Notes under the pieces: model-generated
Database searches by the model: none
What the model was told of the DNA's origin: nothing
The model's input: the letters and a program-made list of their open reading frames with translations, nothing else
Part shown: positions 36,899-47,347 of the stretch, in pieces
Numbering within the stretch: the stretch's first letter is position 1
Layout: every line of letters begins with the position of its first letter
Assembly: GCA_900323505.1 (NCBI GenBank)
Contig: OOIN01000002.1
Span: forward strand, 806,001-870,000
Length of the DNA: 64,000 bases
DNA from: Ustilago trichophora
Taxonomy: Eukaryota > Basidiomycota > Ustilaginomycetes > Ustilaginales > Ustilaginaceae
Direction of reading: 5' to 3'
Translations under genes and position numbers: made by a program

Positions 36899-39513
36899 GA
36901 TGGCAGAAATTGAACGCGCTGTCGAGTGACAAATGCTGTACAGCTGCGAGCTGGTAATGGAGCGATAGACCGTTGGCCTTTGCCCACAAGAAAGATCCAG
37001 ACCGACGAAGCGCGATGCTACAAGGCCATTTGCCGGCTCTGCTACTTCCCTTACCGATAGAAGGATCCCTGCAACGTGTCCAGCAGCGTGATGAGCACTG
37101 CAACGCTATACGACGACTACTGGCGAGCTGCTACTTGGTGAACGGGTATAAGCAACGGTGTAGAGAGGGGTAGGAGCGTGTAATGTAGGAAGGAGTGAGC
37201 GCGCTGTGAGCAACAGGAGGTAATGCTGAAAGAACGCCTCGTCTCGTACCGTACCTGGTGCAAGTCACAGAGGTTGCACTTACGGAGGTCGACGTGCCAC
37301 AGGCTGCTGCCACAAAGACAGAACACGCAGTTGCAGATGAGTTACGCGATTTGCTTCGCGAAGAGGCTTTTGCCAAAATTGGCTCAAGCCCAAACCAATC
37401 CTCCTCTGCTGCTGCTTCTGCTTCTGCTTCTGCTGTAGTGAGGGTGTTGTACTCTCTCTCTCTCTCTCTCTCTAACTTCTGACTGTGCAGCAGCAATTCC
37501 GACTTGAACCATTTTTGATTTCTTGCCTCGTTCGTAATTCACGCAGCGTGATTGAATTGCGGATCAAAAGATGCAAGCCCAAGCGCTTCCTGCTTGTCGT
37601 GGCTATACGCAGCCTGCCGAGGATCCCTCATGCTCCCTCCAGAGAGGTCTAAGATGAGTCGGACGCGAAAGCCGAAGCGCAACTCCACAGTTTGGAAAGC
37701 TCTTTCGAGTCCGTGTGATTCTCATGGCTGGAGGAAGTAACTTTCTTCGTATGTACAGTACCACCTCCGCCCCTCCAGCCGTGTTTCACACCTCATCCGG
37801 GCCCATCATGGACTTCAAGGCGGTGATATGTACACGGTGAAATACTCTCGTGCTGCTCAGTAAGGCTCGGTAGGGGCACGCATTGGCTACAAACGGCGCA
37901 CAGGCAGTACAAAACCGTGCCGGTGCTGTAGCTCCTGCTCCCCCCGAGAGAGAGAGAGAGAGAGAGAGAAGTCGCGATGTTATTTTTTTCAGTTCTGTGT
38001 GACTATTTGGCGGCGCGAAAGCGCGCCGCGATTGGGCTTTTTTTTCGGCGACTGGAAAGAGTACTGTACAACTCCTTCTCGGACTCTTTTGTGCGACTTG
38101 CATCCAGCACAGTTGAGATGGCCCCTTCTCGTGGGTTGCTGAGTGCAGGGGCTAGTGTTCTGTAGCGTTCGCTCAAAGGTCGCGCCGTGTTTCACAGCGT
38201 CGAGTTCATCGATCGGGAATGAGCTTATACAGCAGCTCGAGCTCATCTTTCAACTCCTTGCCTGTCCTGTCATTGATGCGTGAAGGCGACAGGCAAGACG
38301 GTGGCTATCGTGGCGCCCTCCTAGCATGGTGTTTGCGTCTGGGAGCTGTCCATCTTCGTTGCAACATCACCGCGGACCATCCCTCTTAGCTTTAAACCAG
38401 TTCAACCGACGCCACGCGAACACGACCTTCCTCTTTGGACATGAAAATCCAGATGGGAGTTCGCAAAGGCCACGCTTTGTGCGATCTGCTCGACTCTCAA
38501 TCTCACCCTCTCGAAAGCGTCTGTGCATGAGATCCAGACAAGGAGGAGGAAAAATTCGAAGAAGACGTCAGGTGGAGCAAGACACGTCTTTTTTGGAAGA
38601 ACCGCGCTTCGCTTCGGTATTTTCTGTTGACAGCTGTCCGCGTGGGATTGGGTTAAAGTGGCTTCGTGTAGATGACAGTTTCATTTCGCGCTTCTCCACG
38701 CGCCGTGTCGAGGTCGGTCACATGATTCTGAGGAACCTGTTGTTTTTTTCGGGTTACTGTACCTTTTATTGGGTTTGATTATTTTGGTTACCATTTTAAT
38801 CGAAGAATTTTTCGGATGAAATGCGGTCCGAGTTTCTGGTACACACAAAACTAGCGTTTAGGCCTCTGAAGCTGCTCAGGCGGGCGTCAATACACAAGCC
38901 CATAGTAGGAATAGCAGAGGATGGCGCAGAACATTTTGGCTCGATGGTATCCTGGCCTCTTCAAATGCGAATGGAAGCAAGGACAGCGCAGGCAGTCTAT
39001 ACCAGCTCATCGGTCCTCTCGTCAAAATGACCCGATCCGACTTTTGCTTCAGCCACACAGCGAGGGAATTTCGGAGGTCGAGATGTTAGGCTTGTTCGTT
39101 CGCACAATCATATGCGGCGAAAAAAGGTGGAGGTTTCCTTGAGGCTGAGCCAAAAAGCTGCGCTGTGACGATGCACTCCAAAGAAACTCAGCCTTTCCTT
39201 TCAGAAGATCCTCCAAAACCGCACGGTCAATGTCGCACGGTCAAGTCATTCCGTCACCGACCACCACCATCGACGAACAAGACCGCTCCCAAACGTGGCT
39301 GGAACTTTTGAAAAAAGCTTCTAGACAGCACTCAAGGGAACGACTAACCGGAACGGCACGCCAGATTGGCCGTACACACCACAGGAATAGCTGGGCAGCT
39401 CTGCTTCACCTCGTCGCACGACGACCTTTCAAGCACTCTTGCTATTTTCCCGCCCAGTTTGCACGAAAGGTATCAAAGGATCACCATAGAAGAAGACCAA
39501 GTCACAGCCCAGC
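36899..39513. other. Divergent 2.6-kb region between the homeodomain gene and SLH1
   Basis: No convincing gene. Features: imperfect TCTGCT repeats 37405-37435, CT run 37454-37473, GA run 37944-37969, TACAGTA/TACTGTA at 37754, 38062 and 38755. The last 300 bp before SLH1 (39230-39513) contain open, partly protein-like stretches in different frames (for example DEQDRSQTWLELLKKASR). These could be small 5' exons of SLH1, but I could not place convincing splice sites. Confidence 0.5.
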
Positions 39514-42500
39514 ATGACAATACAGGACCATCTGCAGTCGTTCTTGTCAGCAGCTTCCAGCTCGCAGCGCACGCTCGACGTCGACCAAGAACTCATAGGC
39601 TCGCTCCAAAGCGAGCTCGATTCCGTACTTCGGTCCAGTACCGAACAGCCAAAGAGCTCCAGTATTCAACACAGCGGCGCAGCTGTCAACGATATATGGT
39701 CCCAGTTTCAACGCTTCGTCTCACTTAACAACTCGGTCGAGCAAGCAGGCCAGGATGCGATCGATCACTACCCAAACGAGATGGAAGGGGCAGCAGCCGA
39801 GCAATGGGACGGAATCGACTACCATCCTTTTCAACACTCTTCACCTGCTGTAGCCGAGCTTCAAGACCACCTTGCCCACCTCGCCGCCGCGGATCCACAA
39901 CTCGCTGAGAGCTTGCGTCAGACCATCCTGGAAATGCTCTCCTCAACACGATCGGGCGACGAGATCTCCGCCCAGCTCGCAGAGGCTGTCGGCTATGAGC
40001 ATCTCGATCTGGTCGGCAACATTGTCAGCGACCAGAAGACCGTGCTGGCAGCTCTCCAATCCGGTCCAGGCCCATCATCGCATCCGAAAGGCGCTACCGA
40101 CCTCTTGCATCACGAGCGAATCGAGATCGCCCTCCCACATCAGCAACAGCAGAACCACGCTGCATCCTACGACGCTTTCCACCGCGGCAGTCGACCTCAT
40201 ATTCCCGGCTCGCAAGTCGTTGTCCAGACACAAGAGGAACGCCAACAGGCCCGTCGCTTCAAGAACGACCTGCGCAAGGCAAACCGCCAGAGGCCCGTGG
40301 ATCCAAGCGAGAGCATCCGCACCTACACACCCGAGGAGCTCGAGCGCATTCGCGAGGAAAGTCTTGCCGCCGCTGCCAATCGTCCCCTATTCACTGGAAC
40401 AGCAACTGGTGACGATGAGGTACGCTACCCGCATGTCTACTCGTCTGGAGCTCAAGGGAACGTCCTTTCGGTCTTTGGTCAGCGCTTTGCCCTTCCCCTC
40501 GGCACTGTACGCGAGGAGAAGCAATTCTTCGAAGAGGTCACCATCCCACCACCGCGCACCGTGCCCATGCGTACAGACGAACGCTACATTCCCATTCCAG
40601 AGATGGACCCCATCTGTCGTGGCGCCTTCCCCGGCTACAAGAGTCTCAATCGATTGCAGAGTGCCGTCTACCCCCTTGCGTACAAGACCAACGAAAACTT
40701 GCTCGTCTGTGCCCCGACCGGTGCTGGTAAGACCGATGTAGCCATGCTTACGGTTATGCGGGCCATCAGTCAGTACGCTCGCAACTTGGAACCCACCGCC
40801 GGCAATGCCGCTGAAGGCTTCGACATTCGCAAAAACGACTTCAAGATCATCTACGTCGCTCCAATGAAGGCGCTGGCTGCCGAAGTCGTGCGCAAATTCA
40901 GCAAGCGTCTCCAGTATCTTGGCATCAAGGTTCGCGAGCTTACCGGTGATATGCAAATGACTCGCCAGGAGATTGCAGAGACGCAGATGATCGTGACCAC
41001 GCCCGAAAAGTGGGATGTCGTAACGCGCAAGCCCACAGGCGAAGGCGAGCTGGCCACCAAAGTGAGGCTGCTCATCATCGACGAGGTGCATCTGCTCCAT
41101 GACGAGCGTGGCTCTGTCATTGAGACCATTGTCGCGCGTACCTTGCGACTCGTCGAATCGAGTCAATCGCTCATCCGTATCGTCGGCCTCTCGGCTACAC
41201 TGCCAAACTATGTCGATGTCGCCGACTTCCTCCGCGTTAACAGGTGGCAGGGTCTCTTCTACTTTGACTCGTCCTTCCGTCCTGTCCCACTCGAGCAGCA
41301 CTTCCTCGGTGTCAAGGGCAAAGTTGGCTCACAGCAAGCACGTGCCAACCTGGACAAGGCTTGTTACGAAAAGGTGTCCGAGCTTGTTCAGGCAGGTCAC
41401 CAGGTCATGGTCTTCGTTCACGCTCGAAAGGAGACTGTCAAGACTGCACAGACACTCCGAGAAATGTTCCGCGAGGAAGCCATGGGCGACGTCCTGCAAG
41501 CCTCGGCTGACGAAAACCCTCGCAAAGCCTTCTTCAAGAAGGAGCTTCAGTCCAGTCGCAACCGCGAGATGAAGGAGCTCTTTGACTCCGGCTTTGGTAT
41601 TCATCACGCCGGTATGCTGCGAAGCGATCGTACACTCAGCGAGCGCATGTTTGAGGCCGGTGTCACACGGGTGCTCTGCTGTACTGCCACCCTTGCGTGG
41701 GGTGTCAACTTACCCGCCTACGCTGTCGTGATCAAGGGTACAGATGTGTACGACTCGTCTGCGGGTAAGTTTGTCGACTTGTCCATCCTTGATGTGCTTC
41801 AGATCTTTGGTCGTGCCGGTCGTCCGCAGTACGAGGACCTCGGTGTGGGCTATATTCTCACATCTCAAGACCGCCTCTCGCACTATGTCGACGCTATCAC
41901 TTCACAGCATCCCATCGAGTCCAAGTTCATTGGTGGTATGATCGACTCGCTCAACGCCGAAATCTCGCTCGGAACCGTCGCCAGTGTCAGGGACGGTGTC
42001 TCGTGGCTTGGCTACACGTACCTATTCACACGCATGAAGCGCACACCACTCACATACGGTATGACGTACGATGAGGTAGCTGACGATCCGCACCTCGGAG
42101 CCAAGCGTCAGCAGTTGGTCAACATTGGCGTCAAGAAGCTTGTCGAGGCCAATATGGTTGAGCACGACCCTGTTACAGACCGTCTCAAGGTCACTGATCT
42201 TGGTCGCATTGCCGCCAAGTACTACATTGGCTACCGCACCATAGAGACGTTCAACGAGCGAATGCGCAGCAACATGAGCGAGGCCGATGTGCTTGGTCTG
42301 CTCAGTCAAGCTGCCGACTTTGAGCAGATCGTACCTCGAGACTCGGAAGAAAAGGAGCTCAAGAAGATGCTCGAAGCAGCCCCATGCGAAGTATCGGGCG
42401 GCATCGAGACGTCTCCCGGTAAAGTCAACATCCTGTTGCAGGCTTTTATTTCAAGAACCTTCATCGAGGATTTTGCACTAGTTTCCGACTCGGCTTATGT

Positions 42501-45372
42501 TGCCCAGAATGCTGGTCGGATCATTCGATCGCTACTCGAGATCTCCTTGAGTCGTCGATGGGCACGCACAGCCTCAGCGCTGATTTCGATGAGCAAGGCC
42601 ATCGAGAAACGGATGTGGCCATTCGACAATCCGCTGCAGCAGTCGCATCTCAACCCAGATACCCTCTATGCTGTGACAGAGCGCGCAGACGATGTCGAGA
42701 TCGAGGAGCTCGCCGAGATGTCACCTGCAGACATCGCCAAGCTCATTCGTGTCAATGCAAGGATGGGAAGTGCCGTACGTCAAGCAGCGCGCAGCTTCCC
42801 ACGTTTGTCGACTGCTGCATCACTGCGACCTCTCAGCCACGATCTGTTACGCATCGATGTGCGTGTCGACCGCACCTTCGAATGGAGCGAAAGGGATCTT
42901 GGACGCTTGCACGGCTTCTACATCTGGGTTGAGGATGAGGATGGGTCAGAGATCCTTCAATGGCTCACCCATCTTACTCGTGTCACAGACAGTCACACCT
43001 CGAGCGTAACATTCACCATTCCGCTGCGAGACACACTGCCATCCGGTCTCAATGTAAGATGGATGTCCGACACCTGGCTCGGAAGCGAGGGTAGCGAATG
43101 GATCCCCTTCGACGACCTCATCGTCCCTGCCAAGCCCCCCGCCCACGACAACCTTTTGGATCTTCCACTCCTCCCAGTACGATCTGCATTGCAGGACGAG
43201 CTTCTCTGCGAAATGTACGCACAGAAATTTAGCGCCTTCAATGCGATCCAAACACAGAGCTTCCACACGCTCATGCACACTTCGGCCAACACGCTCCTCT
43301 GCGGGCCCACAGCATCGGGCAAGTCAACTGTGGCAGCCATGGCGGTCTGGCGAGCCTTGCAGCATGGCGATACAAAGTGCATCGTCGTTGTGTACACCAG
43401 GCGCGAGTCGCTTGCCTCTGCGCTCAAGAGTACCATGGTGGCAGCGCTCAAGCAAAAGGGTATTCAAGTGAAGCGCACGTCGCTGTCGAAGGAAGTGTTG
43501 CCGTTTGTACGCAGCAATGGATTGGGAGCACGAGTGCTGCTTACCACATCGAGCACTTTCTTGCGAGCATTGGATATTCGAGAAGACCTGGTCAACCATG
43601 TATCGCTGCTCGTAGCGGAAGATTTGCATCTTCTGGACGCGGGATACGAGCTGATGCTGGCCAAGTTCATGTGGTGTTCTGCTCGGGCCCGTGCCGAAGC
43701 TGGTCGAGATTCTCCACGTATCGTTGCGACAAGTGCCAGCTTGAACGATGCCAGCTCGCTAGCGCAGTGGATCGGAGCGGACGAGTTGTCGACGTACAAC
43801 TTCCACCCCAAGGACCGCCCTTCGATTTTGTCCACCAGCCTCCAAGCTTTCGACCTGCCCCACTCGAGCGGCTTGCTCAAGACCATGGTCAAGCCCGCGT
43901 TTGACAAGATGAAAGAGTGCCGAGCCAACGGTCCGGCTATTGTGGTCGTCCCTTCCGTCTGGCAATGCTTCGCGGTTGCTTCGGATCTCATCACCAAAGC
44001 AGCTGCTGAAATGGACACGGACGGCTACCTCGGCCTGCCATCAGAAGAGATCGAATCCATCCTCCCGCACATCTTCGATACGTCTCTTCACGAAGCCCTA
44101 GTGCACGGAATCGGCATCATTCACGAAAAGACAGTGCATCAGGATCGAACCCTCATCGAGCACCTTTACGACCAAGGCTTGGTGAAAGTTGTCATCACCT
44201 CACGCGACTGCCTCTGGAGCCTGACTCTCAGAGCGGCACTCGTGGTCGTCATGAGCACGCAGTACGTTCGCATCACCAAAGCGCACAGTACCGGCGCATC
44301 TGATCGCGAGCTGGTCGACTACACCCTGTCTGAACTGGGTCGTGCTCAAAGTTTAGCCGTACGGGCGGGGACATTATCGGATCCCAACCCACCCGGCGAG
44401 TGCTTGGTCCTGTGTCAGACGGATAAGACGAGCATGCTGGAAAAGATGCTTCAGACGGGTATCCCTCTCCACTCGCTTCTGTTGCAGGATGAGCACCGTG
44501 GTGCCCCATTGCTGCCCACCGTGTTGGGCGAGATTGTGGAAGGGACTGTGACCAAGGAGGAACAAGTGATTGACGTGCTAAGCTGGACAGTTCTTCCCGC
44601 CGAGCTGATGCGCAATCCAACGTACTACGATTGTGCATCTTCTGATGCTGGCTCCATTGCCGAACGACTGACCCAAGTTGGAAATGACCTCGTTCAGACG
44701 TTGCGCGATTTGCGACTGCTCGAGAGGCGTCCTGTTGACATCAAGAGTGGCAAGGTGGATACGGTGCTAAGGGTCACAGAGCTCGGAAAAGCCTTGAACC
44801 AGCAACCAGGTTCCACGTTGTTCCACGTCGTACGATGGTTTACCAACCTCTCCAACAAACCACACCGTGCTGCCAAAGAGATGGACACCTTCATCCCCAC
44901 CCCTCTCCGCTCTCGAGGCGAAAAGGATCCGATTGAAAATGTGTCTGAACAAGAGGTGATCGAAGCGACCCTTACCCAAGTCTCTAACGAGTGGAGGAGC
45001 GCTTTCCGTCTTTCCTCTGCCAAACCTCAGGACGCCGCGGAGCAACAAGAAGAAGAAGGCAAAGGAAAGGAAGAGCATAAAGATCTGACACATGGGCTCA
45101 AACATAGACTGCTCTTATGCATGTACTTTGCCAAGCTGCAGTTTATCACGCCAAACACGGCTAAGGTGATGGGGATGAGTCGGCGCGCTCGAAAGCGTCA
45201 CCTGCAGGACCAGGGTGGACAAGAAGAGGAAGTGGAGGGCTTGGAGGCGGAGCAAGGCGAACGGACCGGTGCGGATGGTTACGAGGGGACAATGGAGAGA
45301 CTGGAAAAGGATTTAGCTGAGGCAGTGTTGGCTCTCGTTGGATCTGTGAGCAGTGTTGGTGGTCGAAATTAG
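39514..45372 (+). CDS. SLH1: SLH1/ASCC3-type Ski2-like RNA helicase (RQT complex), second cassette degenerate
   Basis: A 1952-residue ORF from the ATG at 39514. First helicase cassette: Walker A APTGAGKTD (400-408), DEVH (523-526), SATLPN, and motif VI QIFGRAGRPQ (from 763), all intact. A Sec63 domain follows (about 900-1170) with GGIETSPGKVNILLQAF and VAQNAGRIIRSLLE. The second cassette keeps a P-loop (GPTASGKS, 1264-1271), but motif II reads AEDLH (1368-1372). The motif V region reads VVITSRDCLWSLTLRA, and the motif VI region reads ELGRAQ (1608-1612), so a second working ATPase is unlikely. The second Sec63 domain is short and ends in a charged tail. The first half strongly resembles Slh1/ASCC3, which splits stalled ribosomes in the ribosome-quality-control trigger complex; Brr2 is a less good match. 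The N-terminus may be longer through upstream exons. Confidence 0.87.
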   Translation: MTIQDHLQSFLSAASSSQRTLDVDQELIGSLQSELDSVLRSSTEQPKSSSIQHSGAAVNDIWSQFQRFVSLNNSVEQAGQDAIDHYPNEMEGAAAEQWDGIDYHPFQHSSPAVAELQDHLAHLAAADPQLAESLRQTILEMLSSTRSGDEISAQLAEAVGYEHLDLVGNIVSDQKTVLAALQSGPGPSSHPKGATDLLHHERIEIALPHQQQQNHAASYDAFHRGSRPHIPGSQVVVQTQEERQQARRFKNDLRKANRQRPVDPSESIRTYTPEELERIREESLAAAANRPLFTGTATGDDEVRYPHVYSSGAQGNVLSVFGQRFALPLGTVREEKQFFEEVTIPPPRTVPMRTDERYIPIPEMDPICRGAFPGYKSLNRLQSAVYPLAYKTNENLLVCAPTGAGKTDVAMLTVMRAISQYARNLEPTAGNAAEGFDIRKNDFKIIYVAPMKALAAEVVRKFSKRLQYLGIKVRELTGDMQMTRQEIAETQMIVTTPEKWDVVTRKPTGEGELATKVRLLIIDEVHLLHDERGSVIETIVARTLRLVESSQSLIRIVGLSATLPNYVDVADFLRVNRWQGLFYFDSSFRPVPLEQHFLGVKGKVGSQQARANLDKACYEKVSELVQAGHQVMVFVHARKETVKTAQTLREMFREEAMGDVLQASADENPRKAFFKKELQSSRNREMKELFDSGFGIHHAGMLRSDRTLSERMFEAGVTRVLCCTATLAWGVNLPAYAVVIKGTDVYDSSAGKFVDLSILDVLQIFGRAGRPQYEDLGVGYILTSQDRLSHYVDAITSQHPIESKFIGGMIDSLNAEISLGTVASVRDGVSWLGYTYLFTRMKRTPLTYGMTYDEVADDPHLGAKRQQLVNIGVKKLVEANMVEHDPVTDRLKVTDLGRIAAKYYIGYRTIETFNERMRSNMSEADVLGLLSQAADFEQIVPRDSEEKELKKMLEAAPCEVSGGIETSPGKVNILLQAFISRTFIEDFALVSDSAYVAQNAGRIIRSLLEISLSRRWARTASALISMSKAIEKRMWPFDNPLQQSHLNPDTLYAVTERADDVEIEELAEMSPADIAKLIRVNARMGSAVRQAARSFPRLSTAASLRPLSHDLLRIDVRVDRTFEWSERDLGRLHGFYIWVEDEDGSEILQWLTHLTRVTDSHTSSVTFTIPLRDTLPSGLNVRWMSDTWLGSEGSEWIPFDDLIVPAKPPAHDNLLDLPLLPVRSALQDELLCEMYAQKFSAFNAIQTQSFHTLMHTSANTLLCGPTASGKSTVAAMAVWRALQHGDTKCIVVVYTRRESLASALKSTMVAALKQKGIQVKRTSLSKEVLPFVRSNGLGARVLLTTSSTFLRALDIREDLVNHVSLLVAEDLHLLDAGYELMLAKFMWCSARARAEAGRDSPRIVATSASLNDASSLAQWIGADELSTYNFHPKDRPSILSTSLQAFDLPHSSGLLKTMVKPAFDKMKECRANGPAIVVVPSVWQCFAVASDLITKAAAEMDTDGYLGLPSEEIESILPHIFDTSLHEALVHGIGIIHEKTVHQDRTLIEHLYDQGLVKVVITSRDCLWSLTLRAALVVVMSTQYVRITKAHSTGASDRELVDYTLSELGRAQSLAVRAGTLSDPNPPGECLVLCQTDKTSMLEKMLQTGIPLHSLLLQDEHRGAPLLPTVLGEIVEGTVTKEEQVIDVLSWTVLPAELMRNPTYYDCASSDAGSIAERLTQVGNDLVQTLRDLRLLERRPVDIKSGKVDTVLRVTELGKALNQQPGSTLFHVVRWFTNLSNKPHRAAKEMDTFIPTPLRSRGEKDPIENVSEQEVIEATLTQVSNEWRSAFRLSSAKPQDAAEQQEEEGKGKEEHKDLTHGLKHRLLLCMYFAKLQFITPNTAKVMGMSRRARKRHLQDQGGQEEEVEGLEAEQGERTGADGYEGTMERLEKDLAEAVLALVGSVSSVGGRN

Positions 45373-45908
45373 TCACCGACATAACATCTTAGCATTCCCA
45401 CCTCTCAATACAGAGAGTACTTACAATGACGACCGTACAATGAGATTGAAAATCTGTCCGGGAGTGCTATCCTGCTGACTGTGAAGTCTGTCCCTGATAG
45501 GCATCGAGGCAGTTGAAGGTGATGCGGCTGGAAAGTGTAGAAAGCCGAATAGCCGGCCCTCACTCCTCACTTTGCAATGGACTCCGGGAAAATTGCCGAC
45601 GAAAAGCGCGACGGGGAGATTTTTTTTTTCCCCTCTTTGAGGACAGAGCTCGCACGGGCTTTGGGTGTGACGCGGAGTCACTTTGATGCTTCTTGTTCAG
45701 TTCATCTTCTTGTGACACCACAGTATTGCCCCTTTGAAGTTGGTCTCGGTATCATTGTCGTCTGTTGACACCTGGTGTCACCAACTCGTAGCTCTGGAAT
45801 TTGGATCCCCCAAATCTCATTGCTTTTGACGTGGCTTCCTCCTCGTAGACACCTTCGCTTCTTGATCTTTTCAACGGAATTCACCTCACCCTCTTCACCA
45901 TCTCGATC
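45373..45908. other. SLH1 3' flank and promoter of the reductase gene
   Basis: 536 bp with a T run at 45621-45629 and no supportable ORF. Confidence 0.6.
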
Positions 45909-47162
45909 ATGACCGACACAAAGAAGCCCGAAATCCTTTGCATAGGCTTCGGTGCGCTTGGAACGATCTATTCCTATCTTCTCTCCACTGGTGGTGCCTC
46001 CATAACCGCTGTTGCCCGATCCAACTATACCGCCTTGACCACCACTGGTATCCACATTTCCTCGGCAAAATATGGCGAAATTTCTGGATACAAACCTACT
46101 CGCACCATTCGCGAATCCGAACCTCACCTGGCTCAAGATCGATTCTACGACTTTGTAGTGTGTTCATTTAAAAACGTTCCTGATCACAAGAGTGCATCCA
46201 GCATCATTCGGCCATTTCTCAAGACGGCACAAGCTAAGAAGGAGGACGAGGAGACGAAGTTGCCGACGATCGTACTGCTTCAGAACGGAGTCGGAATCGA
46301 GGCTGAGGTGATGGAGAGTTTGGTCGAAAGAGAGGGAGAGGAGAAGGTTGCAAAAGGAGTGATTAGTGCGGTTGCTTGGATTGGAGCAAATTTGGCTGAT
46401 GGAGGGACGAGGGTTATGCATGGTGCTTTGGAGAGGCTTGAGATGGGGGTATATCCCCGATCTTCTGCTGCTCTGCTACCTGACGGTCGTCGTCAGATTA
46501 GTACAGAAGAACAGACCGCATTGGACCATTTCTCCAGGATTTACATTGCCGGTGGAGGAGGTGGGAAAGCCGTAGATGACATTGAAGCGATTCGTTGGCA
46601 AAAAGTTCTCTGGAACGCCTCTTGGGGTGGACTATCCACCCTCGCTCGTCAACCTGTTTCCACCCTTCTTCAGGAAGATACGCTTCACTACAGTGTCGGT
46701 GTTGTGCGTCGTATCATGCTCGAGATCGTTTACGTAGCCCGATCCTGCGGTCTTGGAGAGAGTCGATTCCCCATAGCTTCGGTGGACAACGCGATAACTA
46801 TCACCTTGGCTACATCCTCAATTCCTAGTGTCAACGATCCAACCAAAGGCGGAAATCTGGCAGGAGATTTCAAGCCTAGCATTCTGTTGGATCTCGAGAA
46901 TGGTAGACCGATGGAGTTAGAACCGATCATTGGCAACTTGGTGAGGAAGGCGAGATCGAATGGGGTGGAAACACCGAGGTTGGATTTGATCCTGGCTGCG
47001 TTGAAGCCGAGTCAAGTCAAGGCGGTGCAGAAGGCGAATGGTGGTGGTCAAGGTGGAGGAGATGCGGTTGGGGTTACAAAGTTTTCAGAATTGAAAGCTA
47101 CCAGCAGAGGAAATTGGCCTGAAGGAGCACCTGTCTCGCGCGATGCAAACACCTATCTCTAA
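45909..47162 (+). CDS. Ketopantoate reductase (ApbA/PanE) family NAD(P)-dependent reductase
   Basis: A 417-residue single-exon protein; ATG at 45909 in TC-ATG-A context, first in frame. The N-terminal Rossmann fold has the dinucleotide-binding GFGALG (13-18). VCSFKNVPD and the conserved LLQNGVGIEAEV segment follow. The C-terminal helical domain shows IRWQKVLWNASWGGLSTL, with the Lys used in catalysis by the family, and DLENGRPMELEPIIGNLVRKA near the end, containing the conserved Glu. This is the arrangement of 2-dehydropantoate 2-reductase, which makes pantoate for CoA. Fungi often carry several paralogs with other 2-oxo acid substrates, so the pantothenate role is probable but not proved. 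The insertion of a Gly-rich segment near 380 is unusual. Confidence 0.85.
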   Translation: MTDTKKPEILCIGFGALGTIYSYLLSTGGASITAVARSNYTALTTTGIHISSAKYGEISGYKPTRTIRESEPHLAQDRFYDFVVCSFKNVPDHKSASSIIRPFLKTAQAKKEDEETKLPTIVLLQNGVGIEAEVMESLVEREGEEKVAKGVISAVAWIGANLADGGTRVMHGALERLEMGVYPRSSAALLPDGRRQISTEEQTALDHFSRIYIAGGGGGKAVDDIEAIRWQKVLWNASWGGLSTLARQPVSTLLQEDTLHYSVGVVRRIMLEIVYVARSCGLGESRFPIASVDNAITITLATSSIPSVNDPTKGGNLAGDFKPSILLDLENGRPMELEPIIGNLVRKARSNGVETPRLDLILAALKPSQVKAVQKANGGGQGGGDAVGVTKFSELKATSRGNWPEGAPVSRDANTYL

Positions 47163-47347
47163 AGAGAAGATTTCTTTGTGACCCCTGGATTCATTCTGTA
47201 GAGACATGTCTCATCATCTCATCCTCCGACCCAGAAAAGACTGGTGCGAAATCTCGTGTTGCGACTGTATATGCGTGCGCGAAAAAGTGTCCATTGAAAG
47301 GTGAAATCGGTGACTCTTCATGGTCAAAACATCGCAAGGGTCTCTGT

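Noticed and set aside
38326..38778. 150-codon plus-strand ORF in the homeodomain-SLH1 gap
   Set aside because: Arg/Ser-rich random-looking sequence with no conserved segments; insufficient support.
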